From: an uncultured Clostridium sp.
GTDB taxonomy: Bacteria > Bacillota > Clostridia > Lachnospirales > Lachnospiraceae
DNA: 64,000 nucleotides
Assembly: GCA_937885015.1 (NCBI GenBank)
Contig: CALAAS010000026.1
Coordinates: forward strand, 127,906-191,905
Direction: 5' to 3'
The position numbers and the translations under genes were made by a program. Positions 8,069 to 16,428 of this stretch are shown here, piece by piece; position 1 is the stretch's first letter, and each line of letters starts with the position of its first letter. The notes beneath the pieces are model-generated. The model searched no databases. It was not told the DNA's origin and was given only the letters and a program-made list of their open reading frames with translations.

Positions 8069-9665
8069 CCTGTATCATCTCCTCCTGATTTCTATCCTTA
8101 AACTCTTCTGCCGGAATCGTCAGTTCTGTATGACTGCGCCCTGCATCCTGAAGAATACAATTCAGCCGGGCCGCCCACAGACTGGATTTCTGATACCGTT
8201 TCCAATGCAGATACGGTTCACTTCTTTTGACTGCCCGAACATCTATATACGTCCCGGAACAGTAATCCCGGTTCAGGCGTCCGTACAGCTCTGCCATCTC
8301 CCATTTTTTCTCCTCGCGGATGTCATCCATCCCCAGAAAAACCTGGTCTGCCACTGTTTTTACCAAAAATTCATCTGCATACTCCGTAAAATGAAGAAGA
8401 TTTTCATCCTCTTCCCCATACCGACGGGCCCAGCCTTCCATATCCAGTTTCTGCGCATGGTAAGAAAGGCTTCCGTCCTCCTGCCACTCCAGCACACTGT
8501 ACTGGCAGGGTGACATGGTAAGAGGTGAGGTGACAATCTCATAAATTCCGTACTCCCCTTCCGACATGGGGCCTGCCGTATGCTTTTTGATCCTCTGCAG
8601 GTGCAGGTGACCGCTCAAAAACACCGGTACCCGGTACCGCTCCAAAAGTTCCGTTACCTGCGCTCCATTTTCCAGCGTGCAGTCTTCCGGATAAAGTTTG
8701 CTTTCCCCCAGAAGGTTATGGTGTGCCACCGGAATTACCGTTGCCCCTGCAGCTTTCGCCGCTTCCAGCTGCTCTTCCATCCACTGGAGCGTCTCTGGCC
8801 GGATCCGTCCGCCAGTCTTATGAACCGGCTCATAAATACAGGAATCCAGCATCATAATCCTGTACCGGTCATCCAACTGATACACGTAACTCAGAGAGGC
8901 CCCGTCCCGGGAAATAGCCTGATCATAGCCGAAATCCCGGTAAATCTCATAAAATTCCTGGGCGTTTACCCCCGGAACCCGTTCTGTCCTGTCATTATAA
9001 TAAGACGCTGACCATGGATGGTTGATATCATGATTTCCAGGCAGAACCAATACCGGAATCCCCGCTTCCTTTACCCGGGAAAGTCTCAGAGCCAGCTCTT
9101 CATGGTTTTTCCGCTCACCATTCTGGGAGATGTCCCCACTGAGAATCAGGGCAGAGGGCCGCGCTGCTGTGACCTCTTCCAGAAAGGCATCGGTAATTGC
9201 CTCCAGATACGGAACAATATTCCCGTCATTTCCCTTTGTATACGCATCCAGGGCAGTGCCAAAATCCGTCATTTCAGGAGCCTGATAATGGAGGTCTGTG
9301 GCAAGAAACAGGGCCGGCGGCTTTTCACTCTGTGGCTTCTCAGTCTCCCGATCCGGCTGTTTCCCCGCTGTAACATCTGCCTTCTCGCGTTCCGGATTTT
9401 CCTCCCGCCCCGGATCGGTTTCCCGCTCCATCTGCATACTGCCGTCGGGTTCCGACTCTCCCGTCTCACTGTCCGGTTGTCCTTTCCCGCTCTCTTTCTC
9501 CGGCAGCTCTGCGACAGTGGATTCTGTCTCAGATTCATACCGCACCGGACCTGTAGGCGAATCCGGCGAAACAAACAGGCCGACCAGCAGGAAAATCAGG
9601 GCCGCCAGCGCCAACACGCCGACCGCCCAGACAAAACGCATCATCCACTTCTCATATTTCATCAT
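8058..9665 (-). CDS. Membrane-anchored metallophosphoesterase
   Basis: 535 residues. An N-terminal membrane helix (about 10-32) is followed by a low-complexity Glu/Ser/Pro-rich tether (about 40-115), so the catalytic domain probably sits outside the membrane. The calcineurin-like motifs are all present: ATDLHY, LSGDISQNGE, LPGNHDI, AHHNLL and SGHLHLQ, giving the two-metal site. The C-terminal 150 residues are shared with the paralogue at 12.6-14.2 kb. Substrate unknown; phosphodiesters or phosphorylated cell-wall components are possible. The ATG overlaps the upstream nim-like gene by 4 bases. Confidence 0.88.
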   Translation of the reverse strand: MMKYEKWMMRFVWAVGVLALAALIFLLVGLFVSPDSPTGPVRYESETESTVAELPEKESGKGQPDSETGESEPDGSMQMERETDPGREENPEREKADVTAGKQPDRETEKPQSEKPPALFLATDLHYQAPEMTDFGTALDAYTKGNDGNIVPYLEAITDAFLEEVTAARPSALILSGDISQNGERKNHEELALRLSRVKEAGIPVLVLPGNHDINHPWSASYYNDRTERVPGVNAQEFYEIYRDFGYDQAISRDGASLSYVYQLDDRYRIMMLDSCIYEPVHKTGGRIRPETLQWMEEQLEAAKAAGATVIPVAHHNLLGESKLYPEDCTLENGAQVTELLERYRVPVFLSGHLHLQRIKKHTAGPMSEGEYGIYEIVTSPLTMSPCQYSVLEWQEDGSLSYHAQKLDMEGWARRYGEEDENLLHFTEYADEFLVKTVADQVFLGMDDIREEKKWEMAELYGRLNRDYCSGTYIDVRAVKRSEPYLHWKRYQKSSLWAARLNCILQDAGRSHTELTIPAEEFKDRNQEEMIQDGI

Positions 9666-10150
9666 TTCAGCACTTCCGGATCATTACTCTTTCCCGTCAT
9701 GGCCTCTACTGTCAGGCAGAGCAGCTGAGTACTGGCCACCATGGCCTCCTCAAAATGGAAGCTCTCATGCTCCGGATCGTACTGGTGCATGATACTGGTC
9801 AGACCTCTTTTTATCTCCTCCGGCTCTGTTACCCGGCCAAGATGTCCTCTGCCGCAGATGCTGGCATAACGCATCGTACTTTTGCAGGCCGGCTCCTTCA
9901 ACAAAACTTCCCGCTCCACTGCCATGGAAAAGGCCACCCGACTGTCTGCGTCCATCCTCCGTATCTTCGTCCCATCTCCAGCGCCGTGAAAATAAAGGCG
10001 AACCGAATCTCCCTCCCAGACGGCTCCAAAATTCATCGGGATCACGTAAGGGTATTCCGCCCCCTGAAAAGCCAGGCTACAAATCCGGCAGGTCTTCATA
10101 ATCGCCTGGAGAGTTTCCCGCTCTTCAATCTGTCTGTCTTTTCTTCGCAT
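9662..10150 (-). CDS. NimA-type pyridoxamine-phosphate-oxidase-fold flavoprotein
   Basis: 162-residue split-barrel protein that probably binds FMN. The stretches YPYVIPMNFG and RLYFHGAGDGTKI, and the later STMRYASICGRGHLG, match the 5-nitroimidazole-reductase-like (Nim) family, whose members reduce nitro groups or have unknown native substrates. The presence of such a gene does not prove drug resistance. ATG 10150 is preceded by AAAGGAGAG; upstream in-frame codons run into the lysR end and lack a ribosome-binding site. It starts 19 bases after lysR and is probably cotranscribed with it. Confidence 0.87.
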   Translation of the reverse strand: MRRKDRQIEERETLQAIMKTCRICSLAFQGAEYPYVIPMNFGAVWEGDSVRLYFHGAGDGTKIRRMDADSRVAFSMAVEREVLLKEPACKSTMRYASICGRGHLGRVTEPEEIKRGLTSIMHQYDPEHESFHFEEAMVASTQLLCLTVEAMTGKSNDPEVLK

Positions 10151-10169
10151 TCCATTCTCTCCTTTCTGG

Positions 10170-11168
10170 TCAGCTGCGGTGTTTCTCCTGATTCTCCCGC
10201 TCCCGCTGTTCCCGCACTCTCCGAAAAGCCTCGTCGCCCACTGCAACGCGTATAAACTCTTCCATGGCTTTTGTCAGGTATTTATTGCGCTTTTTATAAA
10301 AATAGACGTGACGAACCGCCAATTCCTCATCCATTTTATAATAGCACAGAGGCATTTCATAGGGAAGACTGGCCACCAGTCCATCCGGAATAAAAGTAGC
10401 CCCCACGCCTTTCCCCGCCATATTAAACGCAGAAATCACCTGATCCGGCTTTAAAATAATATTGGGCGTATAATTCTCGCGGCTGCACATCTTCACACCA
10501 CGCTTATAAATACTGTTTTCCTCTTTCACAAAAATGAACGGCGTATGACGCAAAAGCGCCAGAGGCAGCTGCGGAAAATCCTCCAGACTGTGGCGCCTGG
10601 CTGCCACATCGGCGGCAGACAGCTGATATTTTTTCAGTTCGTCATTGATAGGAAAACTCTTTGGCACCGCCAGAATGATTCGCTCTGTGCTGTAATAGTA
10701 CTTCTCATAGTTTTTATCGTCCAGTTCTGAGTTATCAATCAAAAGATCCAGTTCCTCAGATACCAGCCGCTCTGTCAGCTGCGTCGTCGTCCCCTCTGAC
10801 AGTTCGATCTTAATCTGTGGATATTTTCTGGAAAATTTTCCCAAAAGTCCCGGTAGAATAAAGGAGGTAAAAAAGATGGTTCCTCCCACTGACAGCCGTC
10901 CCGTCAAAAGGCCGTTTAAATTATTCAATTGATTCAGCGTATTCTGCTCCAGAGCAAACAGTTTTTCAATCGCATCAATATACACTTCTCCGCCCGGCGT
11001 CAGGCCAATGGGCGAGGTGCTCCTGTCAAAAATAGGAGTTCCTATCTTTTTTTCTACTTTTTTTATGGCTGTACTCAGCGCCGGCTGCGTGATGTACAGT
11101 TTCTGAGCGGCTTTAGAAAAGCTTTTTTCCTCGTAAACCGCATACACATATTCTTTCCCGTCGAACAT
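10170..11168 (-). CDS. LysR-family transcriptional regulator
   Basis: 332 residues. The N-terminal winged helix-turn-helix (about 1-60) carries FSKAAQKLYITQPALSTAI, characteristic of LysR proteins, followed by a linker helix and a periplasmic-binding-like effector domain (about 90-300). A charged tail (RVREQRERENQEKH) ends the protein. ATG follows AGGAGGAACG. It heads a minus-strand run with the nim-like, phosphoesterase, radical SAM and transporter genes, which are its likely targets. LysR regulators commonly control a divergent promoter, and one faces it here. Confidence 0.93.
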   Translation of the reverse strand: MFDGKEYVYAVYEEKSFSKAAQKLYITQPALSTAIKKVEKKIGTPIFDRSTSPIGLTPGGEVYIDAIEKLFALEQNTLNQLNNLNGLLTGRLSVGGTIFFTSFILPGLLGKFSRKYPQIKIELSEGTTTQLTERLVSEELDLLIDNSELDDKNYEKYYYSTERIILAVPKSFPINDELKKYQLSAADVAARRHSLEDFPQLPLALLRHTPFIFVKEENSIYKRGVKMCSRENYTPNIILKPDQVISAFNMAGKGVGATFIPDGLVASLPYEMPLCYYKMDEELAVRHVYFYKKRNKYLTKAMEEFIRVAVGDEAFRRVREQRERENQEKHRS

Positions 11169-11242
11169 CGTTCCTCCTGTATTTTATCTGTGGATTTTCT
11201 TATATCAAAAAATTTATAATAATTATCTTTATAATTAAATTG

Positions 11243-11272
11243 GATTATATACGATGGATGGTATATAATCAA
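11243..11272. promoter_or_regulatory. Overlapping divergent promoters over a perfect 10-bp dyad
   Basis: GATTATATAC (11243-11252) and GTATATAATC (11261-11270) form a perfect inverted repeat around an 8-base centre. On the minus strand TTGATT, 17 bases, TATAAT (11272-11244) is a good lysR promoter. On the plus strand TTGGAT (11240-11245), 18 bases, TATAAT (11264-11269) is a weaker opposing promoter. The dyad covers both -10 boxes. A LysR autoregulatory operator is the natural reading, though symmetry alone creates one of the two -10 boxes. Confidence 0.55.
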
Positions 11273-11275
11273 GTT

Positions 11276-11402
11276 AAAGATATGGATTTGACAACCAAGC
11301 CGATTTACCTCGAATCGGTTTCTATAGATTGAATATTCCTCATGAGCACGCACTGCAGAACCCTCGTTCCCCAACCAACCCGCAGCTGCGTGCTCTCTTT
11401 TT
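11276..11402 (+). ncRNA. Candidate small RNA opposite lysR
   Basis: A roughly 127-base stretch runs from the plus-strand promoter above to a strong plus-strand terminator. It holds a first hairpin (CCGATT 11300-11305 with AATCGG 11313-11318) and then the terminator hairpin with a C-rich loop. No gene on the plus strand needs this terminator, and the flanking genes are both on the other strand. A short reading frame from ATG 11342 exists but has no ribosome-binding site. It matches no RNA family I can recall. Confidence 0.4.
11344..11402 (+). terminator. Intrinsic terminator of the candidate small RNA
   Basis: GAGCACGCA (11344-11352) pairs with TGCGTGCTC (11387-11395), with four more pairs inside, followed by TCTTTTTG. 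There is no T-run on the minus side, so it works only for plus-strand transcription. Confidence 0.6.
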
Positions 11403-11403
11403 G

Positions 11404-12075
11404 TCATGAAACAAACAAAAACCACATAATTGGCACCAGAAGGGACGGCAGCATATTCATCGTCCGGCAGTCCCTAATTTTCAAAATAGAAAGTCCCGAG
11501 GCTGCAATCAGCACACCGCCCACAATAGACAATTCCGCCAGAAGCGCTTCCGACAGAAAGGCAGAAAGAGCGCTGGCTCCCAGATAGATGGAACCCTGCC
11601 AGAAAAACAGAACCACGCCAGCCAGGGCAATTCCGATTCCGTAGGTCGAAGCCAGAACCATGGAAGAAACAAAATCAAGGGTTGCATTGGTAAAAAGGTA
11701 GGTATGATCTCCATGAACTGCACTTTCAATCGGTCCGACGATGGACAATGTTCCAATGCAGAAGAGAAGAATGGCTGTGGACAGTCCTTCTCCCAGATTA
11801 GAAGAGGAAAAATGCCTCATCAGGCTCTGAAATTTCCCATCCAGATCTAATATCGTTCCCAGAAGGCTGCCGACGGCCAGGCTGGCAATAAACAGCACCG
11901 GATACTGGCTCTCCCCCATATGGCTCACTGCAGCGTTTATCCCCAGCATGACCGCTGCCAGACCCATGGCATTAAACAGCGCTCCCTGATATTCCTCCCG
12001 AATCCCCCGTTTTACCGCACCTCCAATAACACTTCCCGTTACAATGGCAGCCATGTTGGCAATTGTTCCAATCAT
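11404..12075 (-). CDS. DUF554 family membrane protein
   Basis: 223 residues with about seven hydrophobic helices; the opening IGTIANMAAIVTGSVIGG and the middle FIASLAVGSLLGTILDLD are typical of the DUF554 (YdfK/YqgA-like) family of polytopic proteins of unknown function. Length is normal. The start overlaps the upstream Nudix gene by 4 bases. It is the last gene of the CDF - phosphoesterase - Nudix run; no minus-strand terminator follows it directly. Confidence 0.9.
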   Translation of the reverse strand: MIGTIANMAAIVTGSVIGGAVKRGIREEYQGALFNAMGLAAVMLGINAAVSHMGESQYPVLFIASLAVGSLLGTILDLDGKFQSLMRHFSSSNLGEGLSTAILLFCIGTLSIVGPIESAVHGDHTYLFTNATLDFVSSMVLASTYGIGIALAGVVLFFWQGSIYLGASALSAFLSEALLAELSIVGGVLIAASGLSILKIRDCRTMNMLPSLLVPIMWFLFVS

Positions 12076-12608
12076 CGCGTTTTCCCAACCTCCGTCTCAC
12101 CCTGCTTTTCTGTTCCAGTCCCTTCCGTTTCCGCCAGATCTCTCCCATTCAATACGGCACGCTCCAGCCGGTCTCCGTCATATTCCAGTTTTAGAGAAAA
12201 GAAACCGCGCTCCTCCAACAGGAACCGCAGAAAAATACGGTCTCCCTCCCACAGGTTCAGATTCATAATCTCCCCCTTCGGAATCCAGCACAGCTCCCCT
12301 TCCTCACAATCCAGGACTTCCCCCTCCGGCGCGTCAGCTGTAAACAGGCACATATACTCCGTCGGCCATCCTTTTGCCATAAAGGTTACGATCCCCCGGA
12401 AACGCCATGTTTCCAGCCGCAGTCCCGTCTCCTCTCTTACCTCCCGAACCAGGCACTCTTCAGGACTCTCATTTTCCTCAAAATGGCCGCCCACTCCGAT
12501 CCATTTTCCGGCATTCACATCCTGCTTTTTCCGCACCCGGTGCATCATCAGATAACAGCCATCCTTTTCCATATAGCAAAGCGTAGTCAGCGCCGATCTC
12601 TTTTCCAT
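12072..12608 (-). CDS. Nudix hydrolase, MutT-like
   Basis: 178-residue cytoplasmic pyrophosphohydrolase. The Nudix box spans about residues 50-72, with GGHFEENESPEE followed by REVREETG, including the metal-binding REVREE core. The preceding KWIGVGGHF fits 8-oxo-(d)GTP diphosphatase-like members, but the substrate is not certain. ATG 12608 is chosen because AGAAGGA lies just before it; an in-frame ATG five codons upstream has no ribosome-binding site. The C-terminal 30 residues (RDLAETEGTGTEK and beyond) are low complexity. Confidence 0.88.
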   Translation of the reverse strand: MEKRSALTTLCYMEKDGCYLMMHRVRKKQDVNAGKWIGVGGHFEENESPEECLVREVREETGLRLETWRFRGIVTFMAKGWPTEYMCLFTADAPEGEVLDCEEGELCWIPKGEIMNLNLWEGDRIFLRFLLEERGFFSLKLEYDGDRLERAVLNGRDLAETEGTGTEKQGETEVGKTR

Positions 12609-12629
12609 ACGTCCTTCTCCCATATCACA

Positions 12630-14171
12630 TCAGTTCAGTGTCAAATGTGCAAAATCCATGGCTTCATCATCAAGAATATTCCGCAGGAAATCACTGATGT
12701 CACTGACATAATCAATCTCATTCCAATATTCCAGCGCTGGATCCTCTTTGATCGCCTCAGCAATCTCAATCATACGGCCTCCGTAGTAATAAACGCAGAG
12801 CTTCGCGTAAAACTGCGCCATGGCATCCAGCTTTTCCCTGGTAAACAGGAACTTTCTGTCTTTCATATGGCTTTCCAGGTCTTTCATGGCTTTTCTGTAG
12901 GAAAACTGTGCCAGGAACTCTTCTGAATAGGTCTTAAAGTCTGCCAGATCCCTGTTTTTATAGGAATTCCGCTCCGCCCATCCGTCTACATCCACGGAAA
13001 CCGCGTCATACTGGTAGGTGCCGTCCTCCATGAGTTTTAAAACGCCATAATTACAGGGAGCCATCACCATAGAACCCGTAATAATCTCATAAATTCCCGT
13101 ATCCTCATCTTCCATATAATGCTGAAGATGCAGATGGCCGCTGAGATGAAGCCTCACATCGTATTCGGCCAGCATCCCCACCAGCTCCTCATTGTGCTCA
13201 ATGGTGCAATGGTCGTAAAAATCCCGGCTGACACCGCTTTGATCCAACAGATTGTGATGCGTAACACTGATGACCTCTGCCCCTTGTGCATCTGCCTCCT
13301 CCAGGATTTCTTCCATCCACTCATACGTTTCCCTACGGATCATCCCCCCCATTTCATTGGTAGGATCATACTGGCAGGAATCCAGCATCAGCATCCAGTA
13401 AGAATCATCCAGCTTATAAAGGTAGCTTAATGACGCCGGATCCCGACTGTCCGCTGCCACATATCCACAGTCTGCATAAATCTCTTCAAATTCCTCTGCC
13501 GTAACGGAGGAAACCTTTTCTGTCCGCTCCGGATAAAAACGCTTGGCATGAGGGTTATTGATGTCATGGTTCCCCGGAATTACCGCCACTTCTATATCAT
13601 GCTCCAACAGCGTATCCAAAATCCCGGCCAGCTCCTCGTGACTCTCTTTTTCTCCGTTCAGCGTCAGATCACCGCTAAGCACCACCAGATCCGGCTGCTC
13701 CTTCAGCATATCATCCACAAAGGCATCCATAACCTCCCAGCCATACTGAAGCACACGCCCGTCCTCGTTATCAATCATATCCCGAAAGGTCTGGCAGCGA
13801 TTGCCAGCCAGCTTCTCCGCCAGATAGTGCATATCTGTCGCGACGACAATCTTTTTTTCCAGGCCCTCTTCCCGCTCAGCGGCCTCCGATTCCCTGCTCT
13901 CTTCCCGTTCAGGACCTTCCGCCATACTTTCCCCAGGATTTTCTACGGATTCCGAACCGGTTTCCCCGGATTCGGAAACCTGTCCTGCCTTGCTTCCGGA
14001 ACCAGTGACTCCCGATTGGCTTTCTTCCATTCCCGTACCGGCCTGCCCGCTTTCCGAAACGGTCTGTTCCGGCCCGCCGCAGCCTCCCAGAAAAACGGAT
14101 GCCAAAAGCGCCAGTCCTGCTGCCGCACCGGCTCCGGCCCGTCTGTACTGTATATCTATTTGTTTTCTCAT
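12630..14171 (-). CDS. Lipoprotein metallophosphoesterase
   Basis: 513 residues. A signal peptide ends in a lipobox (VFLGGC, cysteine near residue 31), so it should be lipidated and surface-exposed. A Gly/Ser/Glu-rich tether (about 35-105) leads to a calcineurin-like domain with ATDMHY, LSGDLTLNGE, IPGNHDI, THHNLL and SGHLHLQ. The C-terminal region (about 360-510) matches the paralogue at 8.1-9.7 kb over its length. It lies between a CDF transporter and a Nudix gene with gaps of 27 and 21 bases. Extracellular phosphate-ester hydrolysis is inferred; the substrate is unknown. Confidence 0.9.
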   Translation of the reverse strand: MRKQIDIQYRRAGAGAAAGLALLASVFLGGCGGPEQTVSESGQAGTGMEESQSGVTGSGSKAGQVSESGETGSESVENPGESMAEGPEREESRESEAAEREEGLEKKIVVATDMHYLAEKLAGNRCQTFRDMIDNEDGRVLQYGWEVMDAFVDDMLKEQPDLVVLSGDLTLNGEKESHEELAGILDTLLEHDIEVAVIPGNHDINNPHAKRFYPERTEKVSSVTAEEFEEIYADCGYVAADSRDPASLSYLYKLDDSYWMLMLDSCQYDPTNEMGGMIRRETYEWMEEILEEADAQGAEVISVTHHNLLDQSGVSRDFYDHCTIEHNEELVGMLAEYDVRLHLSGHLHLQHYMEDEDTGIYEIITGSMVMAPCNYGVLKLMEDGTYQYDAVSVDVDGWAERNSYKNRDLADFKTYSEEFLAQFSYRKAMKDLESHMKDRKFLFTREKLDAMAQFYAKLCVYYYGGRMIEIAEAIKEDPALEYWNEIDYVSDISDFLRNILDDEAMDFAHLTLN

Positions 14172-14198
14172 CTTTACGTAATCCCTCGCTTTCTGACA

Positions 14199-15368
14199 CT
14201 ACATAACGTAACCGTGGTCAATGGATACCACCGCACAGTAATTTTCCCATTTTTCCTGAATCAGTTTTTCAATTTCTTCCTTCAGTTCTTTGTCTGTTTT
14301 TTTCAACTCGAAGGGTGCCACTGCATCAAAAATAAGGTTGGTGTGGGTAGTTCCCGCAACCATTCTAAAATCGTGAATGGTTACTCTTTCATCTATACTC
14401 TGAACCAGCCGAGCCACCTCCCCGCGTATCTTATCCACCGCCTTGTTATCGGTCTCAATGGGATCCATGTGAATGACAGCCTCACAGCCCAATTTCTCTT
14501 TCAGCTCCTTCTCTGCCCGATCAATGACATCATGGAGTTCAAACATATTTCCGTCCCCTGAAACCTCTCCATGAAGGGATATCATCACACGGCCCGGCCC
14601 GTAATCATGTACTACCAGGTCATGGATCCCGACAATCTCCGGGTACGCCAGCGTAATGCGCTGAATCTCATCAATAAACTCCGGCTCTGGCGATTGTCCC
14701 AGAAGCGGAGATAATGTATCCCGTGCTGCACTGTATCCGGCATATAGAATAAACAGTGCCACCAGTGTGCCGCACCAGCCATCCACATTTACTCCGGTAA
14801 ACCGCTGCACCAGCATGGCAACCAGCACTACGGAGGTAGCCGCCGCATCACTCAGGCTATCCGTCGCCGTAGCCTTCATCGCCGCGGAATCGATTCGCGC
14901 CCCTATGGCACGGTTATAGCTGCTCATATAGAGTTTCACACCGATGGATACCACCAGAATTCCCACTGACAGAGCGCTGGTTTCCACTGGCGCCGGCTCC
15001 AGAATCTTTTTAACTGAAGATTTCGCCAGCTCAAATCCCATCAGAAGAATGGCCTCCGCCACAATCAGTCCCGAAATATATTCAATCCGCCCATGTCCAA
15101 AGGGATGTTCCCTGTCCGGTTTCATGCCGGCAAATTTAAACCCGATCAGCGTAATCAGGGAAGAACCGGCATCCGACAGATTATTAAATGCATCCGCCAT
15201 AATAGCAATGGAGCCGCTCAAAAAGCCAGCCAGATATTTTCCCAAAAACAAAACTACATTCAATCCGATTCCCACAATGCTGCAGATGGAACCACAGCGC
15301 CGTCTCATCTCCGGATTCGTCCCGCAACCTCCATCCGGCACTATTTTTTTAATCAGCCAAGAAACCAT
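14199..15368 (-). CDS. Cation diffusion facilitator transporter
   Basis: 389-residue CDF-family divalent-cation efflux protein. Six membrane helices occupy about residues 20-220; metal-site motifs ADAFNNLSDAGSS near 57 and the later SLSDAAATS near 170 supply the DxxxD and HD/DxxxD-like residues. The C-terminal cytoplasmic domain (about 225-389) has the usual ferredoxin-like fold and ends in a long charged helix; HMDPIE is typical. Ions could be zinc, manganese or iron. First gene of the run leading to the lipoprotein phosphoesterase. GAGG precedes the ATG by nine bases. Confidence 0.92.
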   Translation of the reverse strand: MVSWLIKKIVPDGGCGTNPEMRRRCGSICSIVGIGLNVVLFLGKYLAGFLSGSIAIMADAFNNLSDAGSSLITLIGFKFAGMKPDREHPFGHGRIEYISGLIVAEAILLMGFELAKSSVKKILEPAPVETSALSVGILVVSIGVKLYMSSYNRAIGARIDSAAMKATATDSLSDAAATSVVLVAMLVQRFTGVNVDGWCGTLVALFILYAGYSAARDTLSPLLGQSPEPEFIDEIQRITLAYPEIVGIHDLVVHDYGPGRVMISLHGEVSGDGNMFELHDVIDRAEKELKEKLGCEAVIHMDPIETDNKAVDKIRGEVARLVQSIDERVTIHDFRMVAGTTHTNLIFDAVAPFELKKTDKELKEEIEKLIQEKWENYCAVVSIDHGYVM

Positions 15369-15435
15369 ATCTTTCGCCTCTATTCAACCATATTTACAAT
15401 CGCTTCGAAAAGAAGACTGTCCACAATCAACCTAT

Positions 15436-16428
15436 TTATTTCAAAAATACCAGTTCTCTCTCTCCAGAACGGGATTCATCAAAGGAAAATCCCAGTCCTT
15501 CAAAGGATTTGACCGTTTCAAAATCCCGCGCTCCGCAGCCGGCCATGAAACGTACCATTTCCCCCCGGGCCATCTTAGCCTCCGTTGCCTTTACCCGAAT
15601 CTTTCCGTCCCGCAAAGTTCCAAACACACAGGTTACGAACCGATCCTCCGGGCGAAGCCAGGATTCCACCGCTCTGCTGTATTCTTTTGAGGCCAAGTTC
15701 AACACGGAAAGGCGCCCCTCTCCTTCCCGAAGTGCCCGAAAAAGACGGTCTCCCCAGAAAGCATACAAATCCCGCCCCCAGGAGCCGGAAAGACGTGTCT
15801 GCATCTCCAGGCGATACGGAACAATCCCATCATCCGGCCGGAGAATTCCGTAAAACCCGCTCAAAATCCGCAAATACCGACAGGCATATTCCCATTCTGC
15901 TCCTGAAAACAAATGCGGTGCCATATACTGATACTGAAGTCCCACATACATCAAAAGCGCCGCTCCCTGCCCACATTTTAAATTCATCCCGCGATACCGC
16001 AAAAAATTTTCATGGGTAATCGTTTCGTTTGCCGCAAAAAGCTCCATCAGTTCACTTTCACTGCAGCTCTTCAGTACCTCTAAAAGCTCCTGGGTCTTTT
16101 CTATGTATTCCGGAATACCGCTCCAGGCAAACGCCTCTGCCTCATCCCGCATTCTTTTAGCCGGAGAGATTATGATTCGAAATGTTTCCTTCTCCCGTAC
16201 CATGACCTCTTTTTCCAGTTTTGTCATTTTTTTAATCGCCGCCTCCCGCTTCATAGCCTCGGACCGGGTGGCATATTCTTCGTAATATGCCAGAGTAACC
16301 GGCCGACGGCTTCTGGTGTATCTGGCTCCCCGCCCTGCATTGTGCGTCCTGATGCGCTCTGCCAGGTCACTGGTCCACCCGCAGTACAGGGATCCATCCG
16401 CGCAGCGAAGCAGATATGTATAATTCAC
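15436..16428 (-). CDS. GIY-YIG nuclease domain fused to YaaA/UPF0246 domain
   Basis: 330-residue two-domain protein. Residues about 1-75 are a GIY-YIG domain of the UPF0213/YhbQ type (YTYLLRCADGSLYCGWTSDL, with RIRTHNAGRGARYT and RREAAIKK-like helices). From about 83 (FRIIISPAKRM) to the end it is a complete YaaA/UPF0246 protein, the family that lowers intracellular iron and DNA damage during peroxide stress in E. coli. There is no stop between them. A GTG start at 16428 is chosen because AGGAGG lies six bases upstream; an ATG at 16443 is the alternative. The two families normally occur as separate genes. Confidence 0.85.
   Translation of the reverse strand: MNYTYLLRCADGSLYCGWTSDLAERIRTHNAGRGARYTRSRRPVTLAYYEEYATRSEAMKREAAIKKMTKLEKEVMVREKETFRIIISPAKRMRDEAEAFAWSGIPEYIEKTQELLEVLKSCSESELMELFAANETITHENFLRYRGMNLKCGQGAALLMYVGLQYQYMAPHLFSGAEWEYACRYLRILSGFYGILRPDDGIVPYRLEMQTRLSGSWGRDLYAFWGDRLFRALREGEGRLSVLNLASKEYSRAVESWLRPEDRFVTCVFGTLRDGKIRVKATEAKMARGEMVRFMAGCGARDFETVKSFEGLGFSFDESRSGERELVFLK

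Noticed and set aside
11342..11587. Plus-strand reading frame starting in the candidate small RNA and running under the DUF554 gene
   Set aside because: No ribosome-binding site before the ATG, and the terminator hairpin falls within the first 20 codons, so the frame would be cut off. A short leader peptide was considered but lacks support.
13548..14561. 337-codon plus-strand frame opposite the lipoprotein phosphoesterase
   Set aside because: Spans the intergenic gap and overlaps two real genes on the other strand.
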